Shown here piece after piece: positions 30,606 through 38,186 of a stretch of 64,000 nucleotides of DNA (the first letter of the stretch is position 1; each line of letters starts with the position of its first letter). Source of the stretch: a virus. The position numbers and the translations under genes were made by a program. Under the pieces are notes generated by a model that made no database searches, was not told the origin of the DNA, and was given only the letters and a program-made list of their open reading frames with translations. Location: the IMG/VR virus record IMGVR_UViG_3300042544_001590, positions 124,001 to 188,000 of that record. One strand, written 5' to 3'.

Positions 30606-30844
30606 ACATGCGAGCTAAATTCAGAGTAACAGAAGTTAAAACACCATACGAAGGTCAGGAAGAATTACATTGGGTTCCCGTGACGGAATCTCCATTTAAT
30701 GAGCATGGTATTAGTGAAGATAATACTTATTCAAAATGGACACCCAGCGGTGAACTTAGAATGGTAATCACTAATCCAGCACTACTTGGAAAATATGAAG
30801 TCGGGGATAAATATTATCTCGACTTCATAAAAGCAGAACAATAA
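30602..30844 (+). CDS. conserved small phage protein
   Basis: An 80-residue beta-rich protein: MRAKFRVTEVK, TPSGELRMVITNPALLG and GDKYYLDFIKAEQ. This pattern (MRAKF.V ... TPSG.L.M.I.NP ... YY.DF..A) is a very common tailed-phage protein of unknown function, often encoded near DNA-metabolism genes. It overlaps its upstream neighbour by 4 nt. Confidence 0.8.
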   Translation: MNMRAKFRVTEVKTPYEGQEELHWVPVTESPFNEHGISEDNTYSKWTPSGELRMVITNPALLGKYEVGDKYYLDFIKAEQ

Positions 30845-30877
30845 TCTCACAACAAAAACAAACAAAATAACTAAAAT

Positions 30878-31792
30878 ATGAGCAATACAAAAACAAAAAG
30901 CAAATTCGGCGCAGCTATGTTCGATTCGATCAAAGCAGCATTAAACAAGAGCAACGATTCATCGGGAGGTCAATTCTCCAATATCATGAGTTTCCCCGCA
31001 GGACACACCTACACGCTTAGGTTGATCCCCAACGTGGAAAACTTTGAGAAGAGCGTCTTTGCTCATTGGGTGCATGGATTTACCAGCAAGGCGAGTGGTA
31101 AATACATGAGCTTTCTTGGTCTTCAAACCATGGGAGATCGTGATCCGATTTCAGATCTTCGTTGGAAGCTTTTCAAAAGCTGGAAAGAAGCAAATCCCAA
31201 GGCTGAAAACAAAGAATACAAGGCGGAAATCTCTCAAAAGGAGCAATGGCTTGTGAATGTCTATGTGATCAACGATCCCGCAAAGCCTGAGAACAATGGC
31301 ACGGTGAAGATTCTTCGCATGGGTCCACAACTCAAGAAGATCATTGACGATGCTACCGAAGGGGAGCGTTCCGATGAACTTGGATGGGATATCTTTGATC
31401 CTACCAAGGGACATGATTTCAAGATCGTGGCAGAGAAGAAAGGTGATTACACCACGTTTGAATCTTCGTTCATCACCACCAAATCCAAGACTGTTCTGGA
31501 TGAGGAAGAGATTGAAAAGATTTGTTCGGAAATCCATGATCTGGAAGCTGTGTATTCCGTGAAGACTTATGATGAGCTTCAGGAAGTTCTCAATGAACAC
31601 TTCTTCGTTGGCGAGGAAAAGGAAGAGCGTAAGCCTCTTAAACAAGCCAAGCAGGAAGCAGCTAAAGTTGAGGACGACGATGACGACATTCCCATGGTTC
31701 ACGAAGAAAAGAAATCAGCGGCAAAACCCAAGAAAGTGGAAAAGCAAGAGGACGATGAAATTGACGAACTCCTTGCAGGACTAGATGACTAA
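30878..31792 (+). CDS. 32: single-stranded DNA binding protein gp32
   Basis: A 304-residue protein in the T4 gp32 family (301 residues in T4). The N-terminal region carries basic residues for cooperativity. The OB-fold core contains FPAGHTYTLRLIPNVENF, HWVHGF, WLVNVYVI and GHDFKIVAEKKGDYTTFESSF. The acidic tail (EDDEIDELLAGLDD) is the protein-interaction arm. The core lacks the three cysteines that bind zinc in T4 gp32. The leader is A-rich without a Shine-Dalgarno site. A strong terminator follows. Confidence 0.92.
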   Translation: MSNTKTKSKFGAAMFDSIKAALNKSNDSSGGQFSNIMSFPAGHTYTLRLIPNVENFEKSVFAHWVHGFTSKASGKYMSFLGLQTMGDRDPISDLRWKLFKSWKEANPKAENKEYKAEISQKEQWLVNVYVINDPAKPENNGTVKILRMGPQLKKIIDDATEGERSDELGWDIFDPTKGHDFKIVAEKKGDYTTFESSFITTKSKTVLDEEEIEKICSEIHDLEAVYSVKTYDELQEVLNEHFFVGEEKEERKPLKQAKQEAAKVEDDDDDIPMVHEEKKSAAKPKKVEKQEDDEIDELLAGLDD

Positions 31793-31799
31793 CCCGATT

Positions 31800-31836
31800 C
31801 CCTCCCCATCAAGTCGGTGGGGAGGGTTTCCTTTTT
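31800..31836 (+). terminator. Rho-independent terminator after gene 32
   Basis: CCCTCCCC (31800-31807) pairs with GGGGAGGG (31819-31826), extended by one A-T pair, and is followed by TTTCCTTTTT. It is the only textbook terminator I see in the window and would limit read-through from the highly expressed gp32 gene. Confidence 0.9.
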
Positions 31837-31842
31837 AATAAT

Positions 31843-32259
31843 ATGAATCCAGAAATTCCAGAAGAATACAAAACGATGGCTGCTCTGCTTGGGGAGAGTG
31901 CTGCCATTGATTCGTTGATGATTAATAATCCAACGACATTGGCTACCAATACCAACACCCTCAAACGAGGCATTGCTGAATACCAAGAGCAACAGAAGCG
32001 GGAACGTATGCAACCACAACAACCCGTTCCAACCCATTATTATGGTGAAACTGCAACAGCGGTTCCCGTTTATATCCCACCCCAACCTCTTCCACAAGCT
32101 CCCCAATATGCTCCCATGCCCCAAAAAGTGGATGATGGACAATTGGAACTGAATCTGGAACCATCCAAGGCGGATATCATCATCAATCTGTTGAAAGAGA
32201 TTTCCGTAAAGTTGACAAAACAAAATAGTATGTTAGAAAAAAAACAAACCGGAAAATAA
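31843..32259 (+). CDS. Pro/Gln-rich hypothetical protein
   Basis: A 138-residue protein with a helical N-terminus (EEYKTMAALLGESAAIDSLM), a Pro/Gln/Tyr-rich disordered middle (QPQQPVPTHYYG, PPQPLPQAPQYAPMP) and a C-terminal helix (ADIIINLLKEISVKLTKQNSM). It begins right after the gp32 terminator, so it needs read-through or its own promoter. No family known. Confidence 0.65.
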   Translation: MNPEIPEEYKTMAALLGESAAIDSLMINNPTTLATNTNTLKRGIAEYQEQQKRERMQPQQPVPTHYYGETATAVPVYIPPQPLPQAPQYAPMPQKVDDGQLELNLEPSKADIIINLLKEISVKLTKQNSMLEKKQTGK

Positions 32260-32261
32260 TT

Positions 32262-32390
32262 ATGGGTGATTGGATAGCTTTTATTTCATTTTGGGTGGTT
32301 TTCACAGTTGGATTGATAGTATCAATTTGTGGTATTTTATCATTTTTAATTAAAATTTTAAACAAATTTACTGATTGGGAGAGACGATGA
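32262..32390 (+). CDS. small single-pass membrane protein
   Basis: A 42-residue protein starting MGDWIAFISFWVVF. One long hydrophobic segment covers about residues 5-32 (FTVGLIVSICGILSFLI), followed by a short basic tail (KILNKFTDWERR). It starts 2 nt after the previous stop and ends in an ATGA overlap with gene 45. An inner-membrane micropeptide is likely; its role is unknown. Confidence 0.65.
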   Translation: MGDWIAFISFWVVFTVGLIVSICGILSFLIKILNKFTDWERR

Positions 32391-33094
32391 ATTTAAATCT
32401 AAAGAAAAAAGAATTTCAATATCTCCTTCAAAGCCTCGCCCAAATCCATGACACGTGTGTTCTGGAACTGAGGGAAGATGGTATCCACGGGATTGCCTCC
32501 AGCGAGGATAATTCCATGTTTGCCCATGCTTATCTGTCAGGAGAGTATGAGGATCAGAATCTCAATCTACCTTCTCTGAAGAAGCTTTCCAAAGCTTTGG
32601 ATATGATTTCTTCCGATGATATCAAGCTCAAGCTGAATAATAATCATCTGGAATACAAGAACAAGTCTCTGAAGTTCAAGTATCATCTCCATGAAGATGG
32701 GGTGATCACCAAACCGAAGTTGTCTCTGGAAAAGATTCGTAATTTTGAATACAATCTCCAATTTGATCTGGATTTTGAGTTCCTTTCCAATGTTCTCCAA
32801 AAATCATCCATCACAAATACCAACAAGCTCTATCTATTTACTGAGAACGATTCTCTGGTGTGGAAGCTGGGGGATGAGACGGTTCCCAATAGTGATACTC
32901 TGAGCATCGTGGGAGATGAGGTGGATTTTGAATTGGAATCTTTTATTCTAAAGATCGATAATCTAAAGCTGCTGTCCAAGGTATCCAAGACGGGAAACAT
33001 TTTCAAGATCAATTCCAAGCTTGGGGTCGGCTGCATCATCACGAAGAGTGGAGATTTTGAGATGGAATACATTTTATCGAGCCTTAAAAACTAG
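32387..33094 (+). CDS. 45: sliding clamp gp45
   Basis: A 235-residue clamp subunit (T4 gp45 has 228). The two-domain clamp pattern is visible: N-terminal LKKKEFQYLLQSLAQIHDTC and DGIHGIASSEDNSMFAHAYL, and C-terminal LKIDNLKLLSKVSKTGN with a final strand GDFEMEYILSSL. The trimer tethers gp43 and is the mobile activator of late transcription. The start is set by the ATGA overlap with the membrane micropeptide. The repeated TTAAAAACTAGA element covers its stop codon. Confidence 0.88.
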   Translation: MNLNLKKKEFQYLLQSLAQIHDTCVLELREDGIHGIASSEDNSMFAHAYLSGEYEDQNLNLPSLKKLSKALDMISSDDIKLKLNNNHLEYKNKSLKFKYHLHEDGVITKPKLSLEKIRNFEYNLQFDLDFEFLSNVLQKSSITNTNKLYLFTENDSLVWKLGDETVPNSDTLSIVGDEVDFELESFILKIDNLKLLSKVSKTGNIFKINSKLGVGCIITKSGDFEMEYILSSLKN

Positions 33095-33102
33095 AATACA
33101 AT
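33084..33102 (+). promoter_or_regulatory. TTAAAAACTAGA-N-TACAAT element, copy 1
   Basis: Overlaps the gene 45 stop (TAG of the element) and runs into the start codon at 33101. It is one of five copies, with identical TTAAAAACTAGA and a -10-like TACAAT. Confidence 0.7.
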
Positions 33103-33223
33103 GAATGACCTTGAAAAAATATTGGATGATATTTTGGAAATTACCGAAAGGAAATATATCATTCCTGAAATTGAAGATTATTACAACGATTTGAAAGAAA
33201 TTAAACAACGAATTGAAAATTAA
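33101..33223 (+). CDS. small acidic helical protein
   Basis: A 40-residue protein MNDLEKILDDILEITER and onward, entirely charged and helical, ending EIKQRIEN. It starts within the repeated promoter-like element and is followed 1 nt later by the next gene. Amino-acid composition and tight packing support a real gene; function unknown. Confidence 0.5.
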   Translation: MNDLEKILDDILEITERKYIIPEIEDYYNDLKEIKQRIEN

Positions 33224-33224
33224 C

Positions 33225-33437
33225 ATGCAACAACACAGATTCAGGATTGAGGAGACTAAAGCAGTCATTGAACAGCTTCAACAAGCACAGAATAATCTCT
33301 ATGATGCGCTAATCGATATGATCGAACCAACAGAAGAACAAGAGCCTTGGTTATGGGATTACGTGTTCAACACATACCCCAAGGACAATTCGGAATACAA
33401 CCAGATGGTGGAAAGGGGAATTTACGGTGAGCTATAA
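33225..33437 (+). CDS. hypothetical protein
   Basis: A 70-residue protein starting MQQHRFRIEETKAVIEQL, with a helical N-terminal half and an aromatic acidic C-terminus (EPWLWDYVFNTYPKDNSEY). An in-frame TTG upstream is less likely than the ATG at 33225. It overlaps the GTG of the next gene by 11 nt. Confidence 0.6.
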   Translation: MQQHRFRIEETKAVIEQLQQAQNNLYDALIDMIEPTEEQEPWLWDYVFNTYPKDNSEYNQMVERGIYGEL

Positions 33438-33675
33438 CGATATAACTTTGAAAGCAATAAAGACTGGCATCCAGAACAAAGCCTATGATGAGGGTTGGGA
33501 GCGCATCTTCGCCAAGAAGACCGCTCATGAATGGCTTGAAACAATGCCCGATATTCGGCTGCTTGATCCTGATGGATGGAGATGGGATGATGGGGTGACT
33601 ATGGATACTCCTATCAAATGGTCGGATTTCAATAATCGTTTGAACCACTCAACGCTCACTGGATTGATTAAATAA
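33427..33675 (+). CDS. small conserved phage protein
   Basis: An 82-residue protein using a GTG start inside the previous gene. KTAHEWLETMPDIRLLDPDG and DTPIKWSDFNNRLNHST match the LDPDGWR...P(I).F..R...ST pattern of small phage proteins of unknown function. Its stop codon is contained in the late box of the following gene. Confidence 0.65.
   Translation: MSYNDITLKAIKTGIQNKAYDEGWERIFAKKTAHEWLETMPDIRLLDPDGWRWDDGVTMDTPIKWSDFNNRLNHSTLTGLIK
33668..33675 (+). promoter_or_regulatory. late promoter box TTAAATAA
   Basis: Plus-strand TTAAATAA, 4 nt before the ATG at 33680. It includes the stop codon of the upstream gene. Confidence 0.7.
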
Positions 33676-33679
33676 GTAA

Positions 33680-34279
33680 ATGCGTCCGTTTTACGATTTT
33701 TATCTAGAGAAATTTTCTGATTTGGGTAAATTATCCCCCGAACAATTGAGAAAAGGTCAGAGACTTGATCCAAACAACCCCGATAACTTCCAACAGGTGA
33801 GCGGGAGGGTGTTTTCTCAAGCCCTTACCAACATCACAAAGAATGATGAATTTCGCCGAACGGTAAATCCAAAGTTTTTCAAGAATATCAAGAACAATCT
33901 CAGTGTTTATAAAGTTGAAGAATATCAGCGCATGAAATGTTTCCTTGGAAAGAACAATTCCAGTGGTTTTGCCATCAAGGATGGGGATGAATTGGTGTCA
34001 GTATTCTCTTCTCAAGAATCTTCTGGTAATGCGCTGGTTCAGGAAGCGATTCGGCAAGGTGCCACACGATTGGATTGTTTTGCCACACAAGATGAAAACG
34101 GTAATATCAAGGATGAGGGTTTATACAGGCTTTATAGTAGGAATGGGTTTGTGATTGACAAAACGCTGAACATGGACGGAGAATATCCTGTCAAGAATGG
34201 GATATCCTACTTCGTGGACGAAAATGGAAATGTTGATCCCACCAATCCTACCGTGGTGATCTTCATGGTTAAAAACTAG
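33680..34279 (+). CDS. cargo-like protein with acetyltransferase-like domain
   Basis: A 199-residue protein with leader MRPFYDFYLEKFSD and a C-terminal region like phage GNAT-type domains: MKCFLGKNNSSGFAIKDGDE, LVSVFSS, ALVQEAIRQGATRLDCFA, then LYRLYSRNGFVIDK, the (L/F)Y...GF strand that closes the acetyl-CoA site. Late promoter plus targeting-like leader suggest packaging in the head. Substrate unknown. The catalytic assignment is inferred from pattern. Confidence 0.55.
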   Translation: MRPFYDFYLEKFSDLGKLSPEQLRKGQRLDPNNPDNFQQVSGRVFSQALTNITKNDEFRRTVNPKFFKNIKNNLSVYKVEEYQRMKCFLGKNNSSGFAIKDGDELVSVFSSQESSGNALVQEAIRQGATRLDCFATQDENGNIKDEGLYRLYSRNGFVIDKTLNMDGEYPVKNGISYFVDENGNVDPTNPTVVIFMVKN

Positions 34280-34287
34280 AATACAAT
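34269..34287 (+). promoter_or_regulatory. TTAAAAACTAGA-N-TACAAT element, copy 2
   Basis: Covers the stop of 33680-34279 (TAG inside the element). TACAAT ends 7 nt before the ATG at 34295. Confidence 0.75.
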
Positions 34288-34294
34288 TTAATCA

Positions 34295-34591
34295 ATGAAG
34301 ATACTTTATCCTGAAAAATATCAAGAAAACGCGCCAAAATCAGAAGATGTTGATTTTGATAATATCGTCAATTTTCACATTGGAAATAATTTGTCTGGTT
34401 TTTTAGATACTGTTGTGATTGTGGTGGAACACTGTGTAAATGTTCATTATTTGAATTTTGAATCTTGGATTGAAGGAAGGGCGAATACCATTTATGTGAA
34501 AACATTGGTTGATTGTAGATATCACTCTGATAATCTCAAGTTCTTGATTGAGAAATTTAGAAAAATTGAGGAGGTTTGGAATGAAGGATGA
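34295..34591 (+). CDS. hypothetical protein
   Basis: A 98-residue protein with a central beta region (VDFDNIVNFHIGNNLSGFL, TVVIVVEHCVNVHYLNFE) and a helical C-terminus. It is expressed from the repeated TACAAT element and overlaps the next gene by 11 nt. No recognised family. Confidence 0.6.
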   Translation: MKILYPEKYQENAPKSEDVDFDNIVNFHIGNNLSGFLDTVVIVVEHCVNVHYLNFESWIEGRANTIYVKTLVDCRYHSDNLKFLIEKFRKIEEVWNEG

Positions 34592-35399
34592 TTTAAACAT
34601 ACGGGAGCTTTACCAAAAGATAATTGAGGAGAGGGCGGCAGCTAGAGGCGTGATCTTGATGGAAAATGTGAAGATTCCTTCCAATAATTCCAGTCCCGAT
34701 CAGGTCAATTTTGATGGAAAGTCATATTCTTATGAATTGGGGGACGCTTTTTCCCTCATAGGAGACACACTTTACCATACGGAGAACACCCACCCATACA
34801 TTTTCAATTCACTTTTAAAAATTAAAAACGATCCAAAGGATTTTAAGAGGATATTAAAATCGTATTATGTGGAAATATGTGGAAAATTCAACAAATCCGA
34901 TTTGGAATACTTTTTCAATAACCAGAAAGCGGAAAGCATGGGAGATACCAGAATCAACACTCAATCTGGAAGAATCTGGAAAGATATCACCTCAACATCC
35001 GCTAAAAAGGATGTGTCGGTGGTGGTGTTTTGGTGTAGGGAGAAAGATATCCAACCGGACACGCTTAAAAAAATCAAGAAGTGTTTTACTAAAAATGATA
35101 TTTTTTGGGCTGCAACCGATTCCAAGAATTTCAACCATTTTGGGGATTCTTATCAAGACACTCCATCTGGAGAAATCAAGGAATTGAAAAGTAAAATATA
35201 TCCAGAGCTTTCTCACGAAGATATTGTGGATATCCTGATGAGAGCGCATTCAAATTTCAAGATATCTCCCTTTGAGAAGAAGGTGGTGTGGGAATTCCGA
35301 GGAATCAACCCAGAAGATTTGAAAGTTATTGATGGAGGATACCCATCGGTGGCGGAATTCAGGGATAAACAAAAATTTAGCGAAAATTATGAAAAATAA
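34581..35399 (+). CDS. cargo-like protein, unknown function
   Basis: A 272-residue protein starting MKDDLNIRELYQKIIEERAA, a leader of the LYQ-type seen in the cargo-like set. The ATG at 34581 has a good Shine-Dalgarno GAGGAGG 6 nt upstream, within the previous gene. The body is mixed alpha/beta with VSVVVFWCREKDI, DIFWAATDSKNF and VVWEFRGINPEDLKV; the last resembles the strand pairs of ADP-ribosyltransferase-like phage proteins, but no R-S-E triad is certain. It overlaps 35389-36048. Confidence 0.55.
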   Translation: MKDDLNIRELYQKIIEERAAARGVILMENVKIPSNNSSPDQVNFDGKSYSYELGDAFSLIGDTLYHTENTHPYIFNSLLKIKNDPKDFKRILKSYYVEICGKFNKSDLEYFFNNQKAESMGDTRINTQSGRIWKDITSTSAKKDVSVVVFWCREKDIQPDTLKKIKKCFTKNDIFWAATDSKNFNHFGDSYQDTPSGEIKELKSKIYPELSHEDIVDILMRAHSNFKISPFEKKVVWEFRGINPEDLKVIDGGYPSVAEFRDKQKFSENYEK

Positions 35400-36048
35400 A
35401 TTTGATGAATTGTATGAACAGGTGATTATTGAAAGTGGTCTTTCAAGAGTATGGAGAAAGATTCAAAATCATTCTTCTGGCACCATCACGGCTTTTAGGG
35501 GTGATGTCCCATATCAGCAGAATATTAGAAATAATAAAAAGATACTTGCTTATCTACAATCTAAAGGATATTCGGTGACATCTATTATGGGGACATACAT
35601 TGAAAATTTTAGAGATGAAGAAAAAAAGGAGGAGATTCACGCTAGAAATGCTGGAGGTGATCCATATGATCCCGAAGAAAGACATGTTCAAGAAAGATCA
35701 TTTTTAGTAGTAAATGATAGGGTGGAAGGTGATGATGGTGGTAAATTGGCGCACGATCTTTTTAAATTGGGGGTAGCTTTTGATCAGGATTCGGTTATGA
35801 TTATTCCCGTTGGTGGTAATAACGCATATCTGTGGGGAACATCCAAAAGAGAAGAATCGTATCCCGGTTACAATATCAAAGCTCCAGTTGGTAGTGGTAA
35901 ATATGGAAAAACATCAGGAGCATTTTTATCTAAGATTAAGGGGCGAGAATTCGCGTTTGAGGCTATCAAATCACCACAAACCATAAATGGCAAGCGTGGT
36001 CAAATGATTTCGTTGAAAGAAGTTAAGAAACAACTCAATGAAATATAA
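35389..36048 (+). CDS. cargo-like conserved phage protein
   Basis: A 219-residue protein starting MKNKFDELYEQVIIESG, one of the clearest capsid-targeting-like leaders (F-x-x-L-Y plus an IIE site). The conserved body contains SFLVVNDRVE, LGVAFDQDSVMIIPVGGNNA and GYNIKAPVGSGKYGKTSGAF, a domain I recall from several phage proteins, of unknown function. No late box precedes it, so it may be co-expressed with the upstream cargo-like gene. Confidence 0.6.
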   Translation: MKNKFDELYEQVIIESGLSRVWRKIQNHSSGTITAFRGDVPYQQNIRNNKKILAYLQSKGYSVTSIMGTYIENFRDEEKKEEIHARNAGGDPYDPEERHVQERSFLVVNDRVEGDDGGKLAHDLFKLGVAFDQDSVMIIPVGGNNAYLWGTSKREESYPGYNIKAPVGSGKYGKTSGAFLSKIKGREFAFEAIKSPQTINGKRGQMISLKEVKKQLNEI

Positions 36049-36439
36049 TATTTTTCTGGACGACATTCGGTTTCCCAAGGATGCTTTTCTCCAAAAAGAA
36101 TTGGCATATCTCACGGAATATTCTAAAATTCCTGAAAACGAATGGGTGATCGTGAGGAATTATGAGGATTTTGTGAAAACGATTGAAGAACGCGGTATTC
36201 CAGCGGCAGCGAGTTTTGATTGTGATTTAAATTCTGAACATTTTAGACATTATGTTAAGGATAGTATTAATTCCGGTATTTATGAATGGGAAAATTTCAA
36301 ATCTAAATGTGGAATTCATTGTGCTTTATATTTGAAATCTTTATTGTGTGATGGAGATGACACAAAAGTTTTTATACATAGTGCTAATATTATTGGTAGT
36401 ATGATTATTAGAGAAATGATGAGGGCATATTTATTTTAA
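36038..36439 (+). CDS. cyclic-phosphate processing receiver-like domain (cREC)
   Basis: A 133-residue protein matching the cREC family: IFLDDIR at the N-terminus (acidic pair), WVIVRNYEDF, ASFDCDLNSEHF where the family usually has SFDHDL, and HSANIIG near the C-terminus. The family is predicted to act on RNA or nucleotide ends with cyclic phosphate and is frequent in phages. The Asp-His to Asp-Cys change in the second motif is notable. It converges with the homing endonuclease, overlapping by 4 nt. Confidence 0.75.
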   Translation: MKYNIFLDDIRFPKDAFLQKELAYLTEYSKIPENEWVIVRNYEDFVKTIEERGIPAAASFDCDLNSEHFRHYVKDSINSGIYEWENFKSKCGIHCALYLKSLLCDGDDTKVFIHSANIIGSMIIREMMRAYLF

Positions 36440-37398
36440 ATATTTTTATTTTTTGGGATTAAAATCCATCCTTTATGTATTCCTGTTTTTGATGGTTTGT
36501 TTTCTTTTCCAGCTTTTGCTAAAAAATTAAAATCCAAATTTTTTTCTCTACAAAATTCCGCGACATTATGTATTAAATATTCCTCTCCAGTGTAAATATT
36601 TTTAATAATTCTTTTAGTTTCTTGAAAAGAATCAATATTTTTTATAAATTTTTCATATTTTCTATCTAATCTAATAGATTTTGTAGAATCTTTATAAATC
36701 CATTCCAAAAATTTGAATGCATCTTTTTGAATTGATATACTACAAAGGTTTACATATTTAGTATAATATATTTCTTGAGTTGTTATCTCTATGGTTTTTA
36801 GATAATCTTTAATAAAAATTAGACATTCTGAAGTGCTTAGAAGATTTATTCTGTATCTGTTATTGATAATAGTAACATTACCATCTCCATCAAATATACC
36901 CCTAACGAAGTGTGAATAATATTTTTCTTCGATAATTGGAAATTTAAAAGATTTTGATTTATTTTCATCAACACCGTGATTTTTTATATATTGGCAAAAT
37001 TCTTTAGAATTGACTTGTAAAAATTCTATATCATAGGTTTTTCCTGTACGTTTGTCATATCTATTGATACTTGAAATTGGACTTCCAGAATCTATAGCCT
37101 TTTTAAATTTTGGTAAAACATCTTTATCCTTTACACCAATAGTTAATTTATAGCCAGATTTTTGAATACATCCATCTGCAACAATAAAACCCAACCAGTA
37201 AGCTTTTTCGGCAGAATCAATTTTTTCGAAATATTTTATATCTAATGATCTTTTTCTCATAGGTGTTGGAATTCCATTAGAATCTAATATTTTTTTGATA
37301 TGTCTAACTGTTATGTTTAAATTCTTAGAAACCTTACTCAAACTTTGGAGCTTGAGGTATTCATCTATAACTGTTTGATGTTTTATAAATTCTTTCAT
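36436..37398 (-). CDS. free-standing LAGLIDADG homing endonuclease
   Basis: A 320-residue protein. An N-terminal helix-turn-helix (SLSKVSKNLNITVRHIKKIL, about 18-37) is followed by two LAGLIDADG helices, AYWLGFIVADGCI (about 66-78) and FVRGIFDGDGNV (about 162-173), and a C-terminal DNA-binding tail (ITGEEYL-type, FCREKNLDF). The gene is more AT-rich than its neighbours, opposite to them, and fills an intergenic site, which marks recent entry. It is not inside an intron or intein: both flanking genes are intact. Confidence 0.88.
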   Translation of the reverse strand: MKEFIKHQTVIDEYLKLQSLSKVSKNLNITVRHIKKILDSNGIPTPMRKRSLDIKYFEKIDSAEKAYWLGFIVADGCIQKSGYKLTIGVKDKDVLPKFKKAIDSGSPISSINRYDKRTGKTYDIEFLQVNSKEFCQYIKNHGVDENKSKSFKFPIIEEKYYSHFVRGIFDGDGNVTIINNRYRINLLSTSECLIFIKDYLKTIEITTQEIYYTKYVNLCSISIQKDAFKFLEWIYKDSTKSIRLDRKYEKFIKNIDSFQETKRIIKNIYTGEEYLIHNVAEFCREKNLDFNFLAKAGKENKPSKTGIHKGWILIPKNKNI

Positions 37399-37481
37399 AA
37401 TTATTCGGGTGTATGTTTATACTTAGTCTCCTAATCTAAAAAAACGCGTATTATCCGTGATATTATGAAAGAATATCTTGC

Positions 37482-37512
37482 TTGACATCCAAAATTCTTC
37501 ATTAAGTATTAA
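37482..37512 (+). promoter_or_regulatory. sigma70-like promoter after the homing endonuclease
   Basis: A consensus TTGACA (37482-37487) with a -10 either at TAAGTA (37503-37508, 15-bp spacer) or TATTAA (37507-37512, 19-bp). The ATG follows at 37514, so the leader would be absent or nearly so. Confidence 0.45.
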
Positions 37513-37513
37513 C

Positions 37514-37864
37514 ATGAAGAACAACGTAAGCACACAGGGGTATTTCATCAAGAGACTTAGAGATTCTGGATTCGCTACCATCAAGCTGTTTGACAATTAT
37601 GCACAACACGATCCTCGCAAGTGGTCGATCATGGTCGATCCCAATAATACTTCCGTGATCATCACTTGTTACCAGAACAAGGAAGCTGTGGGTGATGTGA
37701 TGTTTGAGTTCAATGATGGGGGTAATCGCTTCATTAAGAACTTTAATCTCAAGACGCAGAGCATGGAAATCGTTGTCACCACCCTGATTGAAAAAGGGGT
37801 GGAGCAAATGAATATCAACTCTGAGTATGTAAAGTCTAAGTATGAATATGGCCAAGAAGGATGA
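37514..37864 (+). CDS. conserved phage protein
   Basis: A 116-residue beta-rich protein with YFIKRLRDSGFATIKLFDNY and DPRKWSIMVDPNNTSVIITC. This is a conserved phage pattern, recalled from T4-like genomes, without assigned function. It is the first gene of the operon leading to the primase and overlaps the next gene. Confidence 0.65.
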   Translation: MKNNVSTQGYFIKRLRDSGFATIKLFDNYAQHDPRKWSIMVDPNNTSVIITCYQNKEAVGDVMFEFNDGGNRFIKNFNLKTQSMEIVVTTLIEKGVEQMNINSEYVKSKYEYGQEG

Positions 37865-38165
37865 TGATCAACCGGAGGAAATCTTCAAGGATGAGCAGGT
37901 TTTGGAAGTTCTTCGGGAATCCCTGAAAAAGAAGCTTAGGAATGAGCGTAAGAAAGGTTCTCCACCACTGACAAATGATGCTCTGAAGGCTATTTTAAAG
38001 GAGTTCATGGTTTGTGGGAAACTTTTCGGATATGATCTGGATGGGAATGTCGTGGAAATCGCATTCCACGACAATAAGATGGAGGATAATGCCATGCAGA
38101 ACCTTTTTATTCAGAAATTTGGAGAGTTCATGGCTGGTAGGATGAATATTTTGGATGATTTTTAA
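37848..38165 (+). CDS. hypothetical protein, weak candidate for the late co-activator gp33
   Basis: A 105-residue charged helical protein starting MAKKDDDQPEEIFKD and ending GRMNILDDF. A hydrophobic-acidic C-terminus of this kind is how T4 gp33 (112 residues) and gp43 bind the gp45 clamp (tails LDFLL and LDFLF type). Size and tail fit gp33, but the body shows no diagnostic motif. An ATG two codons earlier is an alternative start. Confidence 0.55.
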   Translation: MAKKDDDQPEEIFKDEQVLEVLRESLKKKLRNERKKGSPPLTNDALKAILKEFMVCGKLFGYDLDGNVVEIAFHDNKMEDNAMQNLFIQKFGEFMAGRMNILDDF

Positions 38166-38180
38166 AAACTAGATTACCAT
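38162..38180 (+). promoter_or_regulatory. TTAAAAACTAGA-N-TACCAT element, copy 3
   Basis: Here the upstream stop is TAA inside TTTTAAAAAC and not TAG, so the element is conserved independently of the reading frame. TACCAT ends 6 nt before the ATG at 38187. Confidence 0.75.
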
Positions 38181-38186
38181 CCACGT

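Noticed and set aside
36436-37398. LAGLIDADG gene as part of a group I intron or intein
   Set aside because: The flanking genes are complete, unrelated to each other and not split, so it is free-standing.
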